A stretch of 64,000 nucleotides of DNA from Ceratobasidium sp. AG-K (GCA_037039685.1 JAWNGF010000001.1:3100001-3164000), one strand, 5' to 3'. Counted from the first letter of the stretch, positions 12,361 to 24,198 are shown. A program made the numbers and translations. Notes: generated from the letters alone by a model not told the origin.

Positions 12361-13869
12361 CTACTGTTCCGTCGCCCAGTCGCCCATGAAGTTGTCAAAC
12401 TCGATGCTCCTACTAAACTTCCCACTCCCGGGCCGCGTGGTGCGGACCCGCAACTTGGCTCCGGGCGGATACCTAACGCCGGGCCACACCTTTGCCACTG
12501 CCCCCCACTTTCTCCCCGACGTAGACTTGACCTCTCGCTGCACTTCCCAATGACTCGGCCGAATCCTGCACTCGCTCAAGAAACTCGGAAACGACACGGT
12601 ACACAACGACTCCAGCTTCGAACCCAACACGATCGCCACCAGCTGCTCGGTCTCTTCGATCCCGGCCTTCAATTCGCGCTCGCACATTGGACACGGGTCT
12701 GCCCACAACTCCCGTCGCGCCAGCGCTATCGATAGGGGATCGAATCCTGGTCCTTGGATGGCTCGGAGCTGTAACTGGTTGTGGTACGTGAGTCCGTCGA
12801 CGTGGCTAAACGTATCCGTGAACCCGGCCGGGTGGTATTTCTTGTGCTCTGTGCGGTGTCGCATGACAGCTTGAACGTGGGTCATGTATACACCCAGGTG
12901 TAGCGCCTTGAGCTGCTTCAGGGAGCAAAGGGAATCTGCCATCTCGTGCTACTCGGATTTAAGTTTAGCTGCGCAGATTGTGATCGTGGGGACTTACCGC
13001 AAATGCATTGACGCTTTGATGGTCATCATCACGCATATAATCATGCTCCGCGTCCTGCCAATGTCTCCGCCACCACCAACACTCGGGTTTATTGAACATC
13101 GTGCATCGTACGATCCTCAACTCGGTCAGCCCCGGACAAACGCTCGCAGCCAGTTGGATTATCTGGAGCATGGGTCGGTGCGAATGCAGGACTTCGAGCT
13201 GGGTGAGGAAGCGTGGAAGGGTGATGACGTCCTTGACTGGCAAAAGCGTAAACGTATTTGTGCGCTGGTTGTAGGTGAGGGCATTGTGGCAGCCGAGACT
13301 AACGCTTTCGAGATTCGGGTAGACCGAGAGGTCGGTTTTTTGCGGGAGGCAGTCGGAGCACACGTCCGCGACGATGATCCTATAGCCAAACAACATTCAG
13401 TTGGGTTCATAGAGCTGGAAGTACAGGGCACTTACCGAGTCTCAGGCCCGTACATGAGACCCCTTCCGATATGCCCAGGATCGCAACACGAGCCACGGGC
13501 CTCCCAGTGCGGCCAGATCCTCGAGATTCGATCCTTGACCTGGACTGAAAAGGCACGACACGACGACCTGAGCGCCCTCACGGCGTGCAAGTACTCGCGT
13601 CTGCGCGTGCGAAAGTCCCGGATCGTGGTCTTGGATTCGAGGATGATGAGCTCGAGGTAAAAGTCGAATATTATGTTGGTGACTTCGGGTGGGAGTTTGG
13701 GGTTTGGTCGAGGTGGTAGGCGACGCTGGCGGATACCACTTGTGCTCGTTAGTGCAGTGCGGGAACGTGGAGGTTGCGCTTACAATAGAACGAGTGCGAG
13801 TGTTCTGGACAGGAAATGGGCCAGGGCCTTGAAGTACTGGTGTACAGTAATGAGGACTAGTGGGATCAT
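12361..13869 (-). CDS. F-box-like/LRR protein, family I copy 2
   Basis: The start is uncertain; ATG 13869 fits a first exon joined by a GTAAGC/CACAAG intron. The next exon carries the F-box-like LPPEVTNIIFDFYLELI. A later exon begins IIVADVCSDC after the junction ...GPETR. It has leucine-rich segments and ELRIVRCTMFNKPECWWWRR, and ends after FA at GTAAGT. The last exon (about 12944-12361) contains LKALHLGVYMTHVQAVMRH and the CxxC motif CPMC, and ends ATEQ. Intron positions and motifs match the neighbouring gene at 14155-15540, so the pair looks like a tandem duplication. It converges on the membrane-protein gene with a 139-bp gap. Its likely role is a divergent SCF-type adaptor, but only the F-box-like helix supports this. 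Confidence 0.65.
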
Positions 13870-14154
13870 GCTGAAGCGCTCAAAGTCAGGAGATGGGGGT
13901 GCACCGGGGGGAGTCGTTCGTGCAAACAGTACGAAGAGGGAGGAGGTTCTTTAACGCAGAGATTGGCGCGAGGCGCTGTGGCATCAACCAGCGAGCATTG
14001 CACTCGTGAGGTCTCATGACCTGCGGTGGGCGCCCATCGTTTGTACAAAATTGCTTTTTAAAAAAATATTGTGTCACCGCATATATCTACATGTATTACT
14101 GCATGTATCAATCCGTAACTGCAGACAAAGAACCCATAGGCCAACAAAATGATT

Positions 14155-15540
14155 TTACAATTCCCAGGCGCCAGTGCGCATGGTGAAGGTAAAGGGTGGC
14201 AGTTGTCGGTTGCTCCGCTCCCCCGTTACCGTCACCCTCATTCGAGTTCCATCCTCGTAAAGCCGTTGAACTGCGTCAACCTCCTCCCATTGATTGCCGG
14301 TATCCTGTATAGAAGGGTTAATTTCCCTCTTGATATGCCAATTGCAAGGCCGAATTCCTTTCTCGGATAGGAAGTTAGGAAATGAAACCATTCGCAGGGA
14401 TCCAAGTCGTGCAAGGATGCTGGTTGTCAAGTGTTCGGTCCCCTCGATTGATGCCGAAAGTTGGTCTCTACACCTGGGACATGGGGTTTCCCAGAATTCG
14501 CGGCGGGCCAAGGGCGGTACTTGCATGTTGACCGGCGGTCCTCCATCCGCATTTTGGCGGGCGATCGCTTCGAGCCTGCTGGATACTCCCATGCCGGCGA
14601 AGGGGTTCGATTCATCGTGAAACGGATGATACTCGACATGCTGTGTACGATGAATGTCGACGGCCAGTTTGTTCATCAAGTAGTGCCCTAAATGAAGAAC
14701 TTGTAAGTTCGAAAGATGGAGTAGATTTCCAACCATATTATCCTAGATACAAGCAGCGTTTAGCAGTGGTGGGGGACCTGACATAGAGTTATATCTACCG
14801 CATAAGATGTGATATGGTCCTCTGCAGGGTCTTGAAAGTAGTCGTGGCTGTGTTGACGCCACCAGAGGCAGTCGGGGTGGTTGAACATCGTGCAGCGAAC
14901 GAGTCGAAGTTCGACCAGGTTAGGACAGCACCTCGAGACCGTTGCGATTATTTCTTCTTCCCCTCCATGTATGTGCAACATTTCCAACCGAGTCAGGGAC
15001 GCTGGAAAGGCGACAATATTCTGCCATCTGCAGAAAGATTGACGCTGGGTATCCCATTTCCAGTCGCCGTGATAATTGATACTAGCATATAGGAGTTGAA
15101 AATATGGGGATAAATCAGCGTCGGGCTCGAGACATCCTTCGTTTGTCGTGATGATCCTAAACCGGTGAGTTGAGTCGCAAGCCACGACTGTGAGAAAAGT
15201 CATACCTGTTATCCGGTGCAAGGCCCATGTCTTTGCTCGCCTTGGCATGCAATGGGCAAGACTCATGACCGCAGGTAGCCCAAATTGTTCTCCATCTCTC
15301 AGTGGTGAGATCGCGAATGGACTTTGCGCTTAGGACTAAAGGTGCCACAGCTTGTGGAAGTTTCTTCTTTCCTTGCAATCGATAGGCCCGGATTGTCTCC
15401 GACGAGTTAGAAAGCAGAGACACTAGGTACAATGTAATGATGTTCCCCATGAGATCTGAAGTTAGTCGATGCGAATATTCTGGGATTGCCTCAGTTGCAG
15501 GTTGTGCTGGTATGTTTTCCGATTGAGATGGATCTGGCAC
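14155..15540 (-). CDS. F-box-like/LRR protein, family I copy 3
   Basis: Three exons. Exon 1 (MPDPSQSENIPAQPATEAIP, from 15540) holds the F-box-like RLTSDLMGNIITLYLVSLL and ends at GLAPDNR with donor GTATGA. Exon 2 starts IITTNEGCLEPDADLSP and contains LEMLHIHGGEEEII and ELRLVRCTMFNHPDCLWWR. Exon 3 (to stop 14155) has LQVLHLGHYLMNKLAVDIH and the CxxC motif CPRC. It is the closest relative of the gene at 12361-13869, sharing the exon layout, the RCTMFN motif and the Trp-rich DxxWWR run. The exon ends match the family, which supports an intact gene. Function beyond a divergent F-box/LRR type is unknown. Confidence 0.7.
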
Positions 15541-16010
15541 ATTTTTATTATCGGCGCTACGCTTATGGATTCGAGAACTGCAGGGGAAACGGGCGGTTTG
15601 TTAACTCAGACGAATGTGGGGCAGAAATGAAAGATGCCTACATAACGAGATCTATGACACACAGTACAATGGCCAAACAAAGCAACCCAGCCGGTTCGGA
15701 AACGCGGAAGCATATGCATTCAGTGAGTGCAGCGAGAATAGAATAATCCATCTTGAGCAGACTCGGATTTGGTTCAGTCGATTCGTCAAGGTGCCTGGAG
15801 GCTCTCACTCACGGGCCTTTAAACGTGTAATAACGGGTGACGATGGGCGGCTTGGCTATGCTAGCGATAGCCAGAGGCTGTGTATCGAACCGCTGTTCGG
15901 GTGATCAACGCTGACCGCTTGTCTAAGACAATGATTGCAAGGACTCTTGATGTTGCGTGCACAGCGGGTAAGAATTACAATCAAGAACACATGTTCGGCA
16001 CAGCTTCCCG
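15541..16010. other. Intergenic, no supported gene
   Basis: This stretch lies upstream of the F-box-like gene at 14155-15540 and downstream of the DUF4139 gene at 16011-17998. No coding or repeat signal was recognised. Confidence 0.4.
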
Positions 16011-17998
16011 CTAAAGGCTTTCCCACCTTGACCCGGCAGGTGCAGACACCTCCCATGCAAGCTCCAGCTCTACCTCCTCCGTCGGCGCGACTTCACAAAT
16101 CCACTCCACAGTTCCTTCGCCGCCGACATCCAGCGATGCCCAACGAGCTTTCACACCCTTTTGAACGTCGAACCACGGGTGCTCTTTCTTCTTATCCTCG
16201 CTCGAGCCTTCATTTGGTGACATAGGCGCATCCAGCCCATTCGGCGTGATCACATTGACCTTGATGCGTGTGTCCGTGCTCACTGGGACGTGGTCCAACA
16301 CGCGCAGTGATGAGACTGAAGCGGGGCGGGAGTTACGGACCGTGATACGCTGAGACTGAGCGGAAACGGTCTGCCTCTCCTTGGCGAGGAAGGCAAAGTT
16401 GGAGTGGGTGCCCGCGCGGTTGAGAGTCTTGGCTGCTGGATATGTTACACGCAGAGCAGAGTCGACACCCAAGGAGGTCTTGAAGGAATCATTCGGGGCG
16501 ACGTGCTAGAGAGACAGTAGTTGGTTGTGGTGCCCCGGATGGGTATTCGGGGGATACGAACCTCAATCCGGCTCTTCGAAACGAAGTTATCGTCCATGAA
16601 CACGCTGGCTTCCCCTGGAAGCAATGTAAACTCGCTTGCGTTGACGACCTTGCACTGGAAAACACCATACATGAGATTAATGCTGGGTTGGACGATGAAA
16701 ATGCACTCACTGTCAGGAACACGCTCTCCTTTTCTCGCGGTACACAGATCCATTCCAGGTCCGCTTGCAGATCAAGCACAGCAATGACGACCTTGTGGCT
16801 GCCTTCATCGCTAGGAATATCACTACTTCCAGGGATACCAAAAGCGGCACTAAGAATCCCCGCGGTAGCGACACGGGCCAGACGGCGCATCATAGGGGCG
16901 GCAAAGCGGTAATACTCGGCAGTTGGTCCGTTGTCATCGTCATCTTCAGCTAATACTTCCCTTGCCACCGTAGACTTGATAGACTTGCGCCTTGCTTGAG
17001 CTCCAAAAGATAGCGTAGGCCCACCCCCCGCCCTCTTCATCACCATTCGGAGAGGGGGGTGCGGGGAAACCAACTCGCCAAGGCGTGAGAGTAGGCACGC
17101 TACTTCCGAGTTGTGGAGACGCAGTAGAGAGTGTGAGCGCGACATCCGGCCAGTTCTCGCCGGTGGTCTGTGCGACGGAGGCCCGGTAGTGGAGAGTAAC
17201 CGTGGAGGATGCCTCCGGGGACTTGGCAATCGAGGCCCGAACATCGTACAGTGGAGTCCAGCTAGCATTCGTGACAACTAGACCGCACAAGTCAATCACT
17301 GAACCCCATCTGCCAAGAAATCCCAACTCACCATAAGTTAGTATCAGCTCCGCATCCCCATCCGTCTCGGCGAGCACAGTCACAGTAATTCTCGTTCCAC
17401 GCTTCTCCCCGGCCGCATCCTCGTAAGACTTGCTGCGTGCCTTGTTCAGCTCGCTCTCCGCTTTCTCCACCTCAACATCCAGCTCCGCGATACGCTCCGA
17501 CATAGCAATTTGACGAGGACCGAACATGTCCAGGAAACGCTGCACATCCTCAAAGTTGATGCTCTTGGTATCGAGTGTCTTGCCATACGAGGCGAGGAAC
17601 TTGTATTGTTCTTTGGCAATCTCGCGCTGCTTCTGCAACAGGTCGAGCGAGCGCTGGGCAGTCGCTATTTCCTCGTTGGTGGAGGTAATCGAGTATGGTG
17701 CGGGAGCGTGATAGACAACGTCGAAAATCACAGCGGACCCGGTGCCGTCGACGCGGATTGAGTCTTCGTTAACGCAGGACGGTAGACGTTCGATGTGGAC
17801 ATGGTTTTGACCTTTCTGCACCGAAAGATGGATATCATGCTTGAGGATGTAGCCACGAGCACATACCTTGAGCTCCAGGTTCACGCGTCGCTTGATTTCC
17901 GCGCGGTCAGACTGGAAGACAGTGACCGACTCGATGTGGTCGTCCTGCTCGGCGGCGTTGACGGTGATTTTGTTTGCAGCGGGCCCTTCAGAAACCAT
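16011..17998 (-). CDS. DUF4139 (mucA/F37C4.5-like) protein, copy A
   Basis: The protein has the two-part layout of the fungal and animal DUF4140/DUF4139 family: an N-terminal beta domain (HIESVTVFQSDRAEIKRRV), a coiled-coil middle (about residues 95-165, with ELDVEVEKAESELNKARS) and a C-terminal beta domain (VTNASWTPLYDVRASI, LHYRASVAQTTGENW). The start chosen is ATG 17998 (ACC ATG G context); an in-frame upstream ATG at 18073 also exists. Introns fit at 17866-17816 (51 nt, in-frame), 17331-17278, near 17060-17010, after FLT, and after KSRIE. The C-terminus ends WESL at 16011. The third junction is ambiguous: without an intron the frame breaks after GFPAPPSP. The biochemical role of the family is poorly known. 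A tandem copy lies at 19077-21063. Confidence 0.85.
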
Positions 17999-18104
17999 GG
18001 TGGTGGTAGAAAGAGGTCGTCTTGCTGAGTAAGGTTTAAAGAAAGGACTAGAGCTAACACAGCATTTGTTCAATTGCGCCCGCTGTCTGCATTTCCTTTA
18101 TTTT

Positions 18105-18610
18105 TGAACGGCTCAGTGTGGAGTCTGACATGAAGACGCGCCATGACACGTGATTCAATAGCAACGCCACAACACAAATCGTAAACGCACCGGACCTTGG
18201 ACCTTGCCGTATAGGGCCAAGTCAATCAGACTATGCTACAGTACACTTCCGTAATATGCACGCTCGCGATATGCACATTTTCTCGAGATCCTAATACGAA
18301 GCCCCCAGGGACCAATTCAAAACTGCCATCAATTCAGAGCCCATCAACGAGCATATCGCGGAAGTGTACTGTAGCATTGGAAAGTCTGAATCAAGGCCGC
18401 CGCATTAAGCTTACTCGTCAAATCTAAATCGGAAAGGAGAAAGGACGCTTGACCTAATAATAAATGCGCATACATCCTCTTTTGCCAAACCGTGATAAAC
18501 ATTGCAGATCAACCTATTTGCATCACCAAGCGTCAAGTGTCTCAATTCGGGACAGTTGCTCGTAATCTCCGTCTGGGGGCAGTGATTGGGGCTTCTTGGT
18601 GACATTGCCT
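18105..18610 (-). pseudogene. F-box/LRR gene remnant
   Basis: The minus-strand text TSNCPELRHLTLGDANRL matches ATNCPELRCLTLRDANGL in the gene at 22534-23855. The nucleotide flank also matches: cacgtgat, aaacg-acc, ccttgccgtat and tcaatcag occur in the same order at 18147-18230 and 22334-22414. The remainder of the first exon and all of the second exon are absent, so this is a truncated copy left by a block duplication. It is split by the inverted-repeat element at 18239-18371. No expressed product is expected. Confidence 0.7.
18239..18371. mobile_element. MITE-like element with TA target site
   Basis: Arms 18233-18259 and 18351-18377 are inverted repeats of 27 bp with two mismatches. Taking TA (18237-18238 and 18372-18373) as the target duplication, the element is 133 bp, begins CAGTACACTTCCG and ends with its complement. 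CAGT ends and a TA duplication are typical of Tc1/mariner-type elements, so this is probably a non-autonomous relative; there is no room for a transposase. The paralogous block at 22405-22450 lacks the insertion. Confidence 0.65.
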
Positions 18611-19076
18611 GAAAATCCGGACAATACTAGAACAAAAACCAGGCATTTATTGGCACTCGCAAACATACTTCGGCAATGGTAAATACATGCGCAGCAAGTC
18701 CAACACAAAATGCAATAGCCAACTAGAGCAACTCAACCGACTCCGGCATGTAGATATAGATCTAGCCAGCGAGAAAAGCGGAGGCCAATCGATACATGTT
18801 GGCAAACTTGGATGTGGGTCAACAGTTTCGACGGGGTCTTCCAAGGGGTATTCTTGCAGTAAGTGTGCACTACCGATGTAGAATAAAACTAATGGGCGGC
18901 TAAGCGCTGCTAGAGAGGCCTCGAGGCGGGTGACCTAAAGCTGTGGTCGAGCCACCTTTCCATAGATAATCAAACGCTGGCTGTTAGTTCGAAAGGATGA
19001 TCGCAGGAACTCTTGACATTTTATACACAGCGGCCGAGAATTACAGGCACAAATACAGATTCAGCACAGCGTTTCG

Positions 19077-21063
19077 TTAGAGGTTCTCCCACTTTTGCCC
19101 GGCAGGTGCAGACACCTCCCATGCAAGCTCCAGCTCTATCTCCTCCGTCGGCGCGACTTCACAGTTCCACTCCACAGTTCCTTCGCCGCCGACATCCAGC
19201 GATGCCCAACGAGCTTTCACACCCTTTTGAACGTTGAACCACGGGTGCTCTTTCTTCTTGTCCTCGTTCGAGCCTTCATTTGGTGACATAGGCGCATCCA
19301 GGCCACTTGGCGTGATCACATTGACCTTGATTTGTGTGTCCGTGCTCACTGGGACGTGGTCCAGTATGCGCAGAGAGGAGACCGACGCAGGGCGAGAGTT
19401 ACGGACCGTGATACGCTGAGACTGAGCGGAAATGGTCTGCCTCTCCTTGGCGAGGAAGGCAAAGTTGGACTGAGTGGCCGCGCGGTTGAGAGTCTTGGCT
19501 GCTGGATATGTTACACGCAGAGCAGAGTCGACACCCAAGGAGGTCTTGAAGGAATCATTCGGGGCGACGTGCTAAAGGGATAGTAATTCCAGATGCGATG
19601 TGTGCTAGGCGAACATTGGGAATGGCCCACCTCAATCTGGCTCTTCGAAACGAAGTTATCGTCCATGAACACGCTGGCTTCTCCAGGAAGCAATGTAAAC
19701 TCGCTTGCGTTGACGACCTTGCACTGGAAAACGCCATGCATGAGAGTAATGCAGGGCTGGAAGATGAAAATGCACCCACTATCAGGAACACGCTCTCCCT
19801 TTCTCGCGGTACACAGATCCATTCTAGGTCCGCTTGCAAATCGAGAACGGCAATGACCACCTTGTGACTCCCCTCATCGCTGGGAATATCACTACTTCCG
19901 GGGATCCCAAAGGTAGCGCTAAGAACTCCCGCGGTAGCAACGTGGGCTTGACGGCGTAACATAGGCGCGGGAACAGAGGCAGTCATACACATGACCCGTT
20001 CATCGTCCATCTCTTCATCGTCGTTGTCCAACGATGCTTCCAGGTTCATCATCCTCACGGATCGGCGCTTCGCTCGGGCACCAGGAGGGAGTACAGAAGC
20101 ACCTCGGGTCGTCACTGGTGAAGGAGCAGGGAAGCCAACCCGCCAAGGCGTGAGAGTAGGTACGCTACTTCCAAGTTGTGGAGACGCCGTGGAGAGCGTG
20201 AGTGCGACATTCGGCCAGTTTTCGCCTGTCGTCTGTGTGATAGAAGCTCGGTAGTGGAGAGCAACCGTAGAGGGCGCCTCCGGGGACTTGGGAATCGAGG
20301 CCCGAACATCGTAAAGCGGAGTCCAGCTAGCATTCGCGACAACTAGGCCGTATAATTCAACCGCCAAACATCACAGTCCAAGGGGTACCAGCTTACCATA
20401 AGTTAGCGTCAGCTCCGCATCCCCATCCGTCTCGGCGAGCACAGTCACAGTAATTCTCGTTCCACGCTTCTCCCCGGCCGCATCCTCGTAAGACTTGCTG
20501 CGTGCCTTGTTCAGCTCGCTCTCCGCTTTCTCCACCTCAACATCCAGCTCCGCGATACGCTCCGACACAGCAATTTGACGAGGACCGAACATGTCCAGGA
20601 AACGCTGCACATCCTCAAAGTTGATGCTCTTGGTATCGAGTGTCTTGCCATACGAGGCGAGGAACTTGTATTGTTCTTGGGCAATCTCGCGCTGCTTTCG
20701 TAACAGGTCGAGCGAGCGCTGGGCAGTCGCTATTTCCTCGTTGGTGGAGGTAATCGAGTATGGTGCGGGAGCGTGATAGACAACGTCGAAAATCACAGCG
20801 GACCCGGTGCCGTCGACGCGGATTGAGTCTTCGTTGACGCAGGACGGTAGGCGTTCGATGTGGACATGGTTTTGACCTTTCTGCATCGAAAGATAAATAT
20901 CATGCTTGAGGACGTAGCCACGAGAACATACCTTGAGCTCCAAGTTCACGCGTCGCTTGATTTCCGCGCGGTCAGACTGGAAGACAGTGACCGACTCGAT
21001 GTGGTCGTCCTGCTCGGCGGCGTTGACGGTGATTTTGTTTGCTGTGGGTACTTCAGAAACCAT
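19077..21063 (-). CDS. DUF4139 (mucA/F37C4.5-like) protein, copy B
   Basis: This is a tandem paralogue of the gene at 16011-17998, near-identical through the coiled coil and the C-terminal domain. The ATG at 21063 (ACC ATG G) is chosen; an in-frame ATG at 21120 would add a short hydrophobic leader (MAALPLPLSVSAIATATTT), so a longer form is possible. Introns lie at the same places: a 51-nt in-frame first intron near 20929-20879, a second after LTY near 20398, one after FLI, and one after KSQIE. Unlike copy A, the linker GFPAPSPVTTRGASVLPPG reads through in one frame into the acidic run NDDEEMDDER. The stop is TAA at 19077. The function is not established for the family; it probably acts through protein binding. 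Confidence 0.88.
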
Positions 21064-22533
21064 GGTGGTGGTTGCGGTCGCGATGGCAGAAACAGAAAGA
21101 GGGAGAGGGAGAGCAGCCAAGATTCAAAGACGGGACATTGGCAAACCGGCGTCTGTCCGGCTACGCCCAACTCTGCGCCCAGTGACTTCATTACCTTGCT
21201 ACTGCAAGATCTCTCCGATGGCTGAGTTCAACCTGAACTGGAGCCTCGCTTTTCTGACACCACGGGCTGCCCTTCCATATTTGGAGGACAGCGTAGACCG
21301 ACTTTTTCGATAAGAGGAAGCGTAATTGCAAGAAGCAACGCCGTTCCTCAAGCGCCGATTTGACGGCATGTGACCGTGCGCGGCCCCTGGTCGGCTCATC
21401 GAGCAACTTTGTTGGACCCGATTTGTCCGTAAGGTACAGTAATACTGTAACCCGGCGATGGGGCTCGTAATACTCGGGCTCAGAAACCTCGTCTGTGCGC
21501 TCCATATAACCGAATGGGTCGTAAATTTCCCATTTCTTACATACTGTAGGTCGCTATAGAAATCCCTTGGGTACCTGCCTTGGTTTGCCCGCTATTACTG
21601 ATTCAATATGAGACAACATGAGGAACACCGGGGGCGCTCATGAAATAGATATTTTAATGATCGAAGGGCAACTATACCCCCTTGAAACAATGACCAGTAA
21701 ATTCCGGGAATTGGTTACGGTAGTAAATCTATTTCTAATCCTAGAAAGCATGTGGGTTAGTGATTGTCAACAGTGAGGCTCCAGCGAGTTATTATTTATA
21801 CCGGGTATCTCCTTGTGCATGTGGGTTCTGATTCGCATGAAAGAGCCTTGTATTGTTGGGCGCATACAACCGCATGAACTCGGGACGGGCCGATGACGAC
21901 TAGTAGCACAGAAATGCATGACCACAGTTTCGGGTGACAAGTTGTTATGCGGCCCTTGGGACCTATCACACTTGTATTGAAATCTCATGTCTTGTTCTCT
22001 CTCACCGTTCTTCTTAAACACGTGTTGTGGTTGAACTGGTACTTAGACTTGGATCTATCGGTCGTGGTCTCCAGTAAGAGCAGCCTTGAGTGTCTCGAAG
22101 AAACGGAATTTAGATCACTCTCTTGGTTTGTTGCTGTGGTTGTATCGGTGGAGAAATCATCCGAAATGTCGTTTTCATCGCATATTCACACACACAGAGG
22201 AGTGCTATAACGTAACATTACAGTAGTACCCCCCCCCCCCCTCAGTAGCAAGGTGAGCGGCCCGACGGGGCCACTTCCATGCTAGTACCCCATTTTCCTT
22301 TATTCTCGAATGACTCGCTGTGGAGGCACCTTGGCACGTGATCTAATCGTAACGTCATAGTACATAAACGTACCGCGCGCAACGCCTTACCGTATGTAGC
22401 CAAGCGTCAATCAGTCTATACAGCATCGTATTCAACAGTCTAAATCAAGGTACCCGCATCGACGATCTACACAATTCCTAAACAGTAAAAAACAAACAAA
22501 CAGACATTCAACCTGGCAACCAACGCCCATATA
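21064..22533. other. Intergenic with homopolymer tract
   Basis: The region separates DUF4139 copy B from the F-box gene at 22534-23855. A minus-strand frame of 104 aa at 21505-21191 starts with ATG but matches nothing known and is not called. A run of 13 C lies at 22229-22241. From about 22296 the sequence is the parent of the duplicated block seen at 18105. Confidence 0.5.
22229..22241. repeat. Poly-C tract (13 C)
   Basis: An uninterrupted run of 13 cytosines between two genes. Such a length is prone to slippage, so the exact count may vary between isolates or be an assembly approximation. Confidence 0.9.
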
Positions 22534-23855
22534 TCATTGATCATTTTGTCGCTCGTGATTTAGACGCTCAATGATCGCTATCAACTCGTCGACGTCGCCC
22601 ACGTTTACCCGTTCTGTCATGCTTCCCGCTCTTCGCATCCCGAACATTTCCGGGTCAGTCGCAAAGGCGCTCTGGAGTGACCAATTGTTGGGTCCTGAAA
22701 CCACTAGCCACTGGCCTGCAAGTCCCCCCTCCAGACTCAATAACCCGGTCGTTGGAAGTTTCGAAGCGGGCACAAACACCCACTCAAGTGCCGTTGGGGA
22801 ATTAAAGTGACGTAAAGTAGGGCAGTGGGCGTGCCACTCCATTAACTGAGCCATTTCAATCTCTACCGCAACTCGTCCGCGATGAAGTGGGTATACGGCA
22901 TTGATTGTCAACGAACTGAGGTTCGTAAAGGCGGCTAAGCCACTCGTAAAACTAGGCATGGTGGCAAACTTGAAATAGGTTAATCGCGGGCAATAACATG
23001 CGTTTGATTGTTGACACCTACTCTAGTGAGCCGCCCATCTTGCCAGCTGTGGAATAACCCGTTTGCATCACGAAGGGTCAAGCACCTCAACTCGGGACAA
23101 TTAGTCGCAATCTCCCGCATCGACTCATTGTTCCACCCAGCCACCGTTAGATCAAGCGATCTCAACCTCGGCATTGGTTCCAACATCCCGGTATTTGGTC
23201 GATAGGCATCGTGCAACTCGGCGTGGACCAAGTGGTCCCATATGGCGCCCTGAACCCGTGCTTGGCTGATCAATTTACTGGAACCGGTGTAGTGTACGAG
23301 ATTAGGGAGGCTTCCCCAGCCTAAAGGTAGCTGCAAGTGGAAAGTTTCAAGCCGAAGGGTGCGAATAGATGGCTGTGATTCTAGGATGCGCGCTACACCT
23401 GCCGAAGCGGGTAGGAACGAGACAAACCTGTCTAGCGTAAAGTTTGGGCGATCAGGAAAGAGCCACGAAGTTAGTGTGTTATGCGATTCATGACAAATTT
23501 CGAGCTCGCGGAGATTGACGCATGATTGAAGCGCCCTGAGAGTCTGGCGGTATAACGCTGGCAGGTCGCATTCCGGAATTGGAAGCTCAAGGTATTTGAC
23601 TAGACTACCGAGGTGTCTATCGTTGCCGAGGGTGCGAGCCCAACGTGAGACCACTTTCACCCATTCAGATTTAGGTCCTTGCAGGAGGTCGAACAAGGAT
23701 ATACGAGTGTAAATGTGAGGCGTGGCTGCTGCGTAAAAAGTCCGGGAGGCGCGAGCAAGTCTAGCTACGTCGGGCTTTTGATCTCGGACCAGATCGACTA
23801 TGAGGATGGCTAGCTCCAGGGGAAGGTGGTTGGAGGGGGTGGTGGTATTGTCCAT
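22534..23855 (-). CDS. F-box/LRR protein (parent of the 18.5 kb remnant)
   Basis: Exon 1 starts at ATG 23855 and has an F-box-like N-terminus (LPLELAILIVDLVRDQ) followed by LARASRTFYAAATPHIYTRI, the usual start of basidiomycete F-box proteins. Leucine-rich segments follow (LRELEICHES, LRSLDLTVAGWNNESMREI, LRCLTLRDANGLF). The intron lies between about 23010 and 22975, with acceptor TTTCAAG; its donor is one of two adjacent GT sites (GTAGGT or GTGTCA). Exon 2 (FATMPSFTSGLAAFTNLSSL) ends at stop 22534 and contains FNSPTALEWVF. It probably acts as a substrate receptor in an SCF ubiquitin ligase; the substrate is unknown. It belongs to a different group from family I, lacking the RCTMF and CxxC motifs. 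Confidence 0.8.
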
Positions 23856-24174
23856 GGAGCTTACTCGGACAGCTGCGCTTAGGCAAGCGCGTGCTTTGTC
23901 AGATCAGCTTCGCATGCAAGAATGCATACACTCGACTCACAAGCTCATTTTTAGCTAGGGAAATGGTTGCAATGACATATGCGAAACTTCCACGCAAAAG
24001 CAAGCACATCTTGACCCAACTCCACCGTGTATAAAATCTCATTGGAACCGCACACCCTGCTATAATATACAGATACGAGACGTGCAATGAGGATATATGG
24101 TATGAATACAACAACAATCGGATGCGGAGACATATAATAAAAACCAGTATGTATAATGTTACACCATCGCCGCT

Positions 24175-24198
24175 AAAAAAAAAAAAGAGAGAGAGAGA
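24175..24198. repeat. A12(GA)6 microsatellite
   Basis: Twelve A followed by six GA units, just downstream of the F-box-like gene ending at 24233. Confidence 0.9.

Larger units (their letters stand above)
17999..19076. other. Spacer between DUF4139 copies with duplicated remnants
   Basis: Beyond the upstream part of copy A, about 18105-18605 is a degraded duplicate of the F-box gene's 3' region at 22296-23120. A short inverted-repeat element sits inside it. From 18650 to 19076 nothing coding was recognised. Confidence 0.6.

Noticed and set aside
18233..18377. The inverted repeat as a transcription terminator
   Set aside because: Arms are 27 bp apart by 91 bp, flanked by TA, and absent from the paralogous block; insertion fits better than a hairpin terminator.
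21191..21505. Minus-strand 104-aa frame as a gene
   Set aside because: Starts with ATG but has no recognisable motif, paralogue or splice context.
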